From Diphasiastrum complanatum (lineage: Eukaryota; Streptophyta; Lycopodiopsida; Lycopodiales; Lycopodiaceae): 64,000 bases of DNA. This document shows positions 57,393 through 64,000 of the stretch, one piece after another. The stretch lies in the NCBI GenBank assembly GCA_029204225.1, contig CM055111.1:23866899-23930898 (forward strand), given 5' to 3'. The notes under the pieces were generated by a model. It searched no databases. It was given only the letters and a program-made list of their open reading frames with translations, and was not told the DNA's origin. Numbering within the stretch: the first letter of the stretch is position 1; every line of letters starts with the position of its first letter. Position numbers and translations under genes: made by a program.

Positions 57393-59132
57393 CTACCTAT
57401 GCATTATGACTTGCATGACAGCTGCATCTTTGGCATACTCATCCATGATGATGGATTTCCAATCATTTTCCAATGGCACGAGTGGATTTGGCATGCCTTT
57501 CTCCATCATGCAACATAGTCCCTGTAAAGTTCGATCTTGTCTTGTGGACATGCAATTTTCCTTGGCTTCCTCGAAGACAAATGCATACTCCATAGACTCT
57601 CTTGTATCACACATTTGCATTCTCCATAACCTTGATAGAGCATCAGCAACTTGATTTTCCTTGCCCTTGAGGTACTCAATAACAAAATCATATGCTTAAA
57701 CTTGTGCTAACGACCTCTTCTGTTTATTTATAAGCTGCTTTGACTCGAAAGGTACTTCAAACCTAAGGAAGCGGACGGTGGACGCGGACGCATCCACGTC
57801 CAGTTTTTTTTTTTTTTTTTAGATTTTTTAAAAAAAATTTAGACTAAAAAATTTTTTAAAAAGAAATATGAAGCCAGGGGTGCGTCCGGAAGTACTGACA
57901 CTTCCGTTTTTATTTTATTTTATTTTTTTTAGTTTTTTTTAGGGTTTTTTAGTTAAAAAAAAAACAAATTGGACGCGTCCGACCCCGCGTCCGGGGGTCG
58001 GACGCGTCCGGGTCCGGACGCCGGACGCGGGCATTTCGGCCCGGACCCTCATCCCTGCAAGTTCAAACTACACTTATCACTTTAAATAATAAACTTTGCC
58101 GTATAGATAATGTCGCCACTCCTTAAGAGCATGAACTATTGCCAAGATCTCATTGTCATGTGTAGAGTACGATATTTTCTTATCAATCAACTTTCAACTT
58201 TCAAAAGCAATCACACCATCTTTTTGGCTTAGTACGGCACCTATTCCACTTCCACTTCCATCCACTGTAACTTTAAATGGGAAGTCAAAGTCAAGTTGCA
58301 CTAGAGCTTTAGTCAAAGCTTCCTTCAGTTCCAACAAAGCTCTTCTAAGCCTCGTCATTCCATTTGAATTTACAATTTCTTAAAAGATGTGTGAGTGGTG
58401 TTGATATCTTTGGAAAATTAAAGATGAACCACCGATAGTAAGATGCGAATCCCAATAACCCTCTTAATTGTCCCAAATTTTTAGGACTTCCAATTTTTCA
58501 CCACTTTGGTCTTTCGTTACTATGTGCCCCTAAGTACTCGATCTCCTATTGCGCAAATGCGCATTTTAACAACTTGCATTATTGTAACGATTCCGAAAAC
58601 CACTTCTAAATTATGAGCATGTTTTTTTAAGTTCCAGCCGTAAAGTAAAATATCATCAAAAAACACCAAGACAAATTTATACAAACTGTGGGTTCTATGG
58701 TTAAACCAAATGGCATGACCTTTAAATGATAATGCCATCTATCAGCTCCGAAAGAGGTCTTATGTTAATCCTCCTCACTAAACTTGATCTAATAATAACC
58801 GGAGTGAAGATCAATCTTAGAAAACACTTGTGCTCCCTTAAAAGCATCTAATAGATTATCCACACGAGGAGTCGGGAATCTATTATTAATAGTGATCTTG
58901 GTGAGTGTACGATAATCTATGAACATTCAAAAAGTTCCGTCTTTTTTCTTAACAAGGAGTACTAGGGAGGAGAAAGGTGATTTGCTCAAACTGATCAAGT
59001 AACTTTTGGACCTGTTTTTGAATTTCTTCTCTTTCTAAGTACGACAACCTATATGGAGAAATATTGACAGGTTTCTATCCCAGCTTTGATTCTATAACAT
59101 GCTCCACAAATTTTGTTGGAGGTTCGTTACGT
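57393..59132 (-). pseudogene. Ty3/gypsy RT-RNase H remnant, interrupted by a MITE-like element
   Basis: Right to left: RT start (PVNISPYRLSYLEREEIQKQ near 59050), a fragmented palm with a VLVFFDDILLYGW active-site region near 58650, and connection RGLLGFASYYRWFI near 58430. RNase H follows (VTVDGSGSGIGAVLSQKDGV near 58260, then YSTHDNEILAIVHALKEW near 58130). The frame is then split by 57763-58060 and resumes with KQLINKQKRSLAQV and YLKGKENQVADALSRLWRMQ near 57640. After RNase H the frame runs to about 57393. Stops and shifts abound. The right side is cut by the LTR at 59133. Confidence 0.82.
57763..58060. mobile_element. GC-palindrome MITE-like insertion in gypsy RNase H
   Basis: A ~298-bp segment interrupts RNase H between its YLYGK...SL and KQLINKQKR parts, so it is an insertion. 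TTCAAAC (7 bp) occurs on both sides (57756-57762 and 58062-58068). Arms iterate GGACGCG/CGCGTCC words (right arm 57970-58030, including palindromic GGACGCGTCCG). The core has a T tract and A/T-rich sequence. The right end, CCGGACCCTCATCCCTG, is the inverse of CAGGGATGAGGGTCCGG, close to common plant hAT ends. The left end (CTAAGGAAGCGGACGG) is only loosely matching, so exact termini are unclear. Confidence 0.7.
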
Positions 59133-59575
59133 TGTTAGAATCCCCGTGCACTGGAGCTATAGACCACCATCAAGCAAGCTCAGATCTCCGATAAGCCATC
59201 GTGTCCCATACCACCATACCTTACCCTCAATCCTCGCCTACCTACATCGGACATCCTGAGGCCTAGATAATCGTCCTGACCTGACCAGCAATGGAGCTCT
59301 TCATTCTCCATGAGAGAATGAATGACAAGCTCATGGAGATCCACCTCTATATACATAGTCCAGGTGGGGTCATCTCCGACCATAGGAGTCATACATGACC
59401 ATCAACACGCAGCAGTTGTGCACACTTAAGCGGGTTCATAGCAAAGAGTCACATGCACCAATAAGACATTGACACGTGGCACCCAAAAGACCTATAGCTC
59501 CAGATCAGCATTTTGTCCCATAAATGAGACTGTCACCTCAAGTTTCCTGTTGCGTGCCCTTATGGGTACGTAACA
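59133..59575 (-). repeat. 3' LTR of a chromovirus (443 bp)
   Basis: On the minus strand it begins TGTTACGTACCC directly after a polypurine tract (AAAGGGGGAGGGA at 59576-59588) and ends TCTAACA, giving the short TGTTA...TAACA inverted ends typical of LTRs. It follows the chromodomain of the gypsy polyprotein by about 40 bp. No partner LTR lies in the window. Confidence 0.75.
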
Positions 59576-59599
59576 TTCCCTCCCCCTTTAAGAGTCTCC

Positions 59600-61640
59600 T
59601 CCTAATGGGAGCAAACCAGGGAAGTTCAGTTTTAAATAGTCTCCCAAGTGTCCTCATCATCTGACTTGCCTTTCCAACGTACAAGAAATTCAGAAACCAA
59701 ACGGTTTCTCAATTGGTGACGACGAACATCAACCACTTTTTCAAGCCTGTTAGGAACAAAGGTAGACAGATCCTCTAACTCAACCAGTTCACCTTCCGGA
59801 ATTAGGGAATCCTTCCTACTAAGTCGTTCTTTTAAATGACTTACATGGAAAACAGGATGAACCCCAACCCCAATGGAAAGATCTAGCTGATAAGCGACCG
59901 GGTTGATTTTCTTTACAACCCTATAAGGTCCGCTATATCAAGGAGATAGCTTATGGCATTTTCCCGTCCGAAGTACCTTTGAATCCTTAGGGATTTTAAG
60001 ATACACCCAGGTTCCGACCTCAATTTCCCGAGGTGAGCGATTGCGGGTCTGTCTGCCCATCAGATTCTAGGTGATCCGAAGATAGTTGATTTAGTTGGTA
60101 TAAATTGTGCCATCTTGGTTAGCCTATCAACCACCCAAATGGCATCGTGACCACTCCGGGTTTTAGGGAGTCCAATCACAAAATCTATTGAAATACTTTC
60201 CCATTTCTTGTTGGGAATTTCCAAGGGATGTAGAAGACCCACAATTTTGAGTCTTTCTGCTTTATTTTGCTGGCATAGTTCACAACTTTGAACGTATGCC
60301 TCGACATGACCTTTCATCTTTGGCCAGAAGAAATTCTGCCTACCAAGGTCAAGTGTCCTCTCTGTATGCATGGGTGACCAGCACAAGGGTTGTCATGACA
60401 TTGCTGCAGGATTTGGGCCCACAAGTCCTCCCTATCCGACACACAAACCTTTCCCTTACGGAAAAGCAGGCCATTCCTTATGGAATAGTCTTCAAGTATC
60501 TTGTTAATTCGAGATTGCTTGGAATCCTGCATCATCATCAGTAGATCTAGAATTTCTCGTCAGGACATCTAGCCAGATGCGACTGAAAAACCCATCGGTT
60601 CGACAAAGATCCCGATGTGAAATATTTAAATCACATTGGATCTCAACAAAGCATAACTGATTAATCTCTCCAATCCGACTAAAGGCATCGGCAACATTGT
60701 TCGACGTACCTTTACGATACCTAATGTCAAACACAAACTCCTAAATGAGTTCCGACCATCTAGCGTTACAGCCACAAAGGTCCTTGGCATCACAAATATA
60801 CTTAAGGGATTGGTGATCAGTCATCACCGTAAATCTGGCACCATAGAGATAATGCCTCCAGATTTTTAACGCGTGAATGACTGCAAAAAGCTCCTTCTCA
60901 TAGGTAAACTACCTCGTCTGAGCAGGATCCAACTTCTCACTTTCAAAAGCAAGCAGTTGGTCTACCATCCTGATAAAGGACTGCTCATACAGCAAAGTCG
61001 CTAGCATCTGTATCCACCACAAAGGGTCGATTAGGATCGACAATGTGTAAAATTGGAACCGTAGAAACACAGTGCTTGAGAGTCTCAAAATTGTTATTCA
61101 TTTCATCAATCCATGTTATCAAGGGACTTTTTTTGCAGCTACATTTTTACTTCACCCCCTTAAGAACGTGGCAATGCTATTAAGGCATAGTAAATAAATG
61201 AACCGGTGAAAAAATCTTGTGAAGCCCAAAAAGGATCTCACAACACAAATTGTCTGAGGTCGCGCCATTCTCGTACCTTACAGACTTTATCATAATCGAT
61301 TCAAGACCTTTATCAGGTATGACATGGCCCAGGTATTTGAGTTTAGTTTGGAAGAACTCACATTTCTATTTTACCAATCGAGCCATGACAGTACAACATC
61401 TGGATGCCGGTCCTTCTTTTCACCCGAAAAGAATTCCGAATTAAACATAGGATAAAGGGCAGCAAACCGCGAGTGCGTTGAAGAACGCCACTCTTGCTCG
61501 GCCGCAACATGCTTAGCTTGCATTTCCAAGATTTGGTTTTGCAACAAATTCAAGGCCTGTACAAGTTGATTGGTATCTACGTCAAGAGGAGGTGGTGGTG
61601 AAGACGGTCCTTCACCCGAAGGCATAACAGGGTCCATGGC
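59600..61640 (-). pseudogene. Chromovirus (Ty3/gypsy) gag-pol with internal deletion
   Basis: Right to left: gag N-terminus (ATG at 61637, LVQALNLLQNQILEMQAKHV) fused near 61375 to the RT end (KCEFFQTKLKYLGHVIPDKG), so the rest of gag, protease and most of RT are deleted. RNase H follows (FVVDTDASDFAV near 61030, IRYRKGTSNNVADAFSRIG near 60700), then integrase. It has a zinc region (CHDNPCAGHP at 60400, CELCQQNKAERLK) and a core start (SISIDFVIGLPKTRSGHDAI near 60190). The C-terminal part has VHPVFHVSHLKERL, then a chromodomain (VVDVRRHQLRNRLVSEFLVR, WKGKSDDEDTWE) ending at about 59620. Chromodomains target integration to modified histones in this lineage. Frameshifts and stops are frequent. 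Confidence 0.85.
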
Positions 61641-61707
61641 GCACTAAGGTAAAGGACAAAAGAAAAAAGATTTTCATCCTCATCCTCTTGCTAATTGTCG
61701 TCATTGG

Positions 61708-61800
61708 GAATCCCTGTTCGAACCGTTTTTTTTTTTAACCGGAAAAAAAAAACTTAATTTTTTTTAAAGAAAAAATGGTTCGAACCACTTTTTTTGGCAT
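61708..61800. repeat. Small palindrome/poly-A/T element (weak MITE-like)
   Basis: GTTCGAACCG (61716-61725) and GGTTCGAACC (61778-61787) flank T and A runs. The style resembles the GC-palindrome MITE-like elements, but ends and target duplication are not identified. It lies next to the gag start of the chromovirus remnant. A (GA)n microsatellite follows at 61806-61825. Confidence 0.4.
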
Positions 61801-61825
61801 TCTCCAGAGAGAGAGAGAGAGAGAG

Positions 61826-63102
61826 CCTTCAAGGGTTGTGTTTGGTGATCTTTAGTACTCTCTAAAAAAGTTTGTTCATTTTCTATCAATTATGATCTTT
61901 CCAAGCTTTATGAAATGCCATATCTGTGGATCTGTTCATAACTGCTATCTTGTTTTGTTAGATAAATCCACAATGTGAACTTGTTTGAGCTGAAATAACA
62001 TTCCTATCTATTCCCCCATATTCCCAGGCCGTTCCTCAAACAACTTGAGGTCCTGGTATATTTTTTTCCCTCCTTGCCTCAATACTTTTCCTTTTCAGCC
62101 CTGATATTACCTGTAATTTTGAGTGCTTAAACTTCTAATAAAGCATAGAAAAAAAATCAAAATTCATATTTTTATTTAATGTTATGACGTGGGGTTCTTC
62201 CTCCCCGGGCAATGTTTTAGCTCCCAGGGGAACAGATGCTCCATTCCAATTCCCTGGTAGCTATGATTCGAAGCCTACAAGTCCTCAAATGTAGTGGCAG
62301 AAGGGCTCACTCTTTGTTTTGAAGATGGAATCAAGAGTTCAACTTCAAGCATAAAAAGTCACACCTTGAAATCCAAAATCATAATGATATAAACAGGAGT
62401 TTCTGATTCCATGCAAATTATACTGCTGAAGGTTCTGACGACAGTTATCATCTGATAGCTTTTTTGCTTTCAATTAGCTTGCAAAATAAAAATCACAAGA
62501 ATTCTGAGAGCCCGTACTGGAAAAAGCCACTTCTCACTTAATTTAGGGTCAACTGCTTTTATCTTAGAAGTCAATTTTACATGACAGATCACCAGAATGA
62601 GGAAGGACACTTGGTTGCATAGAGCCTATAAAGGAAAACGACTCTTGCATCATCTTCAAGTTCATAAGAGAAGGCCAAGATGACAAGCGGCGTGACAACA
62701 GGTTGCTGTTTCATGTGTTCAGTAGCTCAGGTTGATATTGCTGTGAAGAAAAAGAGGGGCTTTCTTAAGAACAGAGAGTGAGGCAATGGTTTTGGTTGGA
62801 CAATGCATTGTGATAGGTTCCTACCCTTGGAATCTCCTGAAGGTGGTATATCTCATACTTTTGCACACTTTTGACCATTCACCTTTGTGAGTACTAGTTT
62901 TATACATCAGCTTTCAAAGAAATACCCTGATAATGGTATATAATGGTAAATTGGACAGTTTGCATATGAAGCCAGTTGCTTGATGTACTACAATCAATGA
63001 TGGCTTTTTATAAACCTAAAAATCACGAGTATCCTCATTTCTGATTTAAGTCCGGACTTACAAAGCCGAGATCCTTCAAAAAAAAAGTGAGAAGAAGCAT
63101 AC
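61826..63102. other. Likely LQY1 intron/3' region, nothing certain
   Basis: It should contain the last LQY1 exon if that exon lies in this window. I could not find the expected ending (REFKDDD-like). One weak candidate acceptor on the minus strand (TTCTTCACAG, complement of 62738-62747) would give only a seven-residue tail and is not convincing. Confidence 0.3.
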
Positions 63103-63850
63103 CTGCGATCTAGATATCGAGGTTGAATCCCGGATCCCTGACAAGTTGTACAAGTGATTGAGCCTGCTCCCTCGCAGTTAATACACTTGGATATTTCCTT
63201 CTCACCACCGGCTGTAAGCTCTAAAGTGATGTTACCCGCTCCCAGACAGAACCGACACGTCTCTGCAAGAATATTCAGACCACTGCGTGATGATCCGAGG
63301 GCCTAGCGTTTGGGTTCAGGGTATGAACTATGAACTCCGCCCTCAAGTTGTCCATTGGATAATTGAAATTTTTAACTCCAGTCTCCATCCATTAACAAAG
63401 TCAGATTGGAAAAGCATCTCTTCAATGAGTAGAGAATCAATGGCAAGAATGTAATTATATGACAGCTACTCTAGGAGGACCAACAAAGTCAGAAAAGCCA
63501 ATGAGCGAAGAATCAATAGCAATAATGAATACCAGGACAGCTTGAGAGCTACCCTAGGACGACGGCGTCCACTTTCTTTCTGTACCAAAATGTTCACTTC
63601 CTAATACTGTTTTTCTCTCTTCTTATATGTCCTCATTCGTACAGCTGATTGGAGTTGAACTCCTGACCTCGAGTATAAGAAAGGAAGTCTTCACTTATTG
63701 GAGGACAGTCCATAATTCTAATGAGACATGTCATTTAACCGCATACAGAATTAGAGGCACATGACAACGGTTTAATTTTGAAGGGCAATACCACTCACGC
63801 GATCCAGTTCCTTTGCACGGAAAGCAGGGTTGGTCATTTTCTCGAGTTTG
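63103..63850 (-). CDS. LQY1: LQY1-like thylakoid zinc-finger protein, two internal exons (partial)
   Basis: LQY1 is a small thylakoid protein with a DnaJ-type zinc finger, reported to have disulfide-isomerase activity and to help repair photosystem II. Two minus-strand exons are visible: 63850-63799 (52 nt; acceptor TTGACAG, donor GTGAGT) and 63262-63103 (160 nt; acceptor TTCTTGCAG, donor GTATGC). Phases agree and the join is open. They encode four CxxCxGxG motifs in order, CFPCKGTG, CRFCLGAG, CINCEGAG and CTTCQGSG, then GIQPRYLDR, the near-terminal sequence typical of this family. The start (chloroplast transit peptide, transmembrane part) lies beyond the right edge. The final short exon was not found. 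All eight zinc cysteines are intact, so I call it a gene and not a pseudogene. Confidence 0.85.
63643..63735 (-). repeat. tRNA-like SINE fragment (minus copy)
   Basis: The minus strand has GTCTCATTAGAATTATGG (degraded A box area), the CTGTCCTCCAATAAGTGAAG spacer and a B-box-like GGTCAGGAGTTCAACTCC. It lies in the LQY1 intron between exons 63262 and 63799. A similar piece occurs in the opposite orientation at 63931-63978. Confidence 0.55.
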
Positions 63851-63930
63851 CTGTCAAGCCACAACAATAGCTCGTCTCAATATAGAATTTCACAGAAAGG
63901 TCAAGTATAGGTTTATACAACTCTTAAATA

Positions 63931-63978
63931 GATAGACTTCCTTTCGTCGTCTTGAGGTCAGGAATTTGACTCCAACCA
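63931..63978 (+). repeat. tRNA-like SINE fragment (plus copy)
   Basis: GATAGACTTCCTTTCGTCGT plus GAGGTCAGGAATTTGACTCC align with the complement of 63643-63690 (about 48 bp, roughly 80% by eye). It lies upstream of the visible LQY1 exon at 63850, within the preceding intron. Confidence 0.55.
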
Positions 63979-64000
63979 ACCTCAAAATTATACAGGAGAA

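Noticed and set aside
57793-57970. Transcription terminator-like T tracts
   Set aside because: The T and A runs are the core of the MITE-like insertion and lie within a dead gypsy element.

Overview
This window is nuclear DNA of a land plant. It carries three plant genes with GT-AG introns set in a dense bed of decayed plant transposons: SGF29 (SAGA chromatin reader), a short membrane protein of a plant-only family, and part of LQY1 (thylakoid zinc-finger protein). Long TE-filled introns, old Ty3/gypsy and Ty1/copia copies and a TNP2-type DNA transposon suggest a large TE-rich genome such as a gymnosperm, fern or TE-rich angiosperm. The sequence alone does not settle which. I see nothing bacterial, organellar or CRISPR-like.

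Layout. 1-15.6 kb: nested, broken LTR retrotransposons in both orientations. It has three gag remnants, several LTR pieces, a 25-bp minisatellite between two ~0.7 kb direct repeats, and two remnants of what looks like one accessory retroelement ORF, each upstream of an LTR-like repeat. 15.6-20.3 kb: a copia element whose protease/integrase region is tandemly duplicated in 3-4 partial copies. 20.4-22.7 kb: a second decayed copia. 24.9-27.2 kb: a decayed CACTA (En/Spm) TNP2 transposase, followed at 27.5-29 kb by a ~370-bp tandem repeat.

30.86-36.52 kb (+): SGF29, nine coding exons including a 14-nt microexon. Intron 1 holds a 290-bp hAT-like MITE with a perfect 8-bp target duplication. 38.99-42.5 kb: gypsy remnants. 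45.68-46.38 kb (-): a complete two-exon gene for a ~95-residue single-pass membrane protein. 47-57 kb: mostly non-coding, with tandem duplications, two hairpins, a tRNA-derived SINE, a possible terminal exon of a SET-type methyltransferase and a second hAT-like MITE. 57.4-61.6 kb (-): a gypsy pol remnant interrupted by a third GC-palindrome element, next to a chromodomain gypsy (chromovirus) with a recognisable 443-bp LTR. 63.1-63.85 kb (-): two internal exons of LQY1, which runs off the right edge. One exon is flanked by inverted tRNA-like SINE pieces.

The three genes have no visible functional link. The most notable observation is a set of short elements (33.2, 56.9, 57.8 kb; weaker at 30.2 and 61.7 kb) that share an architecture but not a sequence: CA...TG ends, an ~8-bp target duplication, arms made of an iterated GC-rich palindromic word that differs in each copy, and a poly-A/T core.
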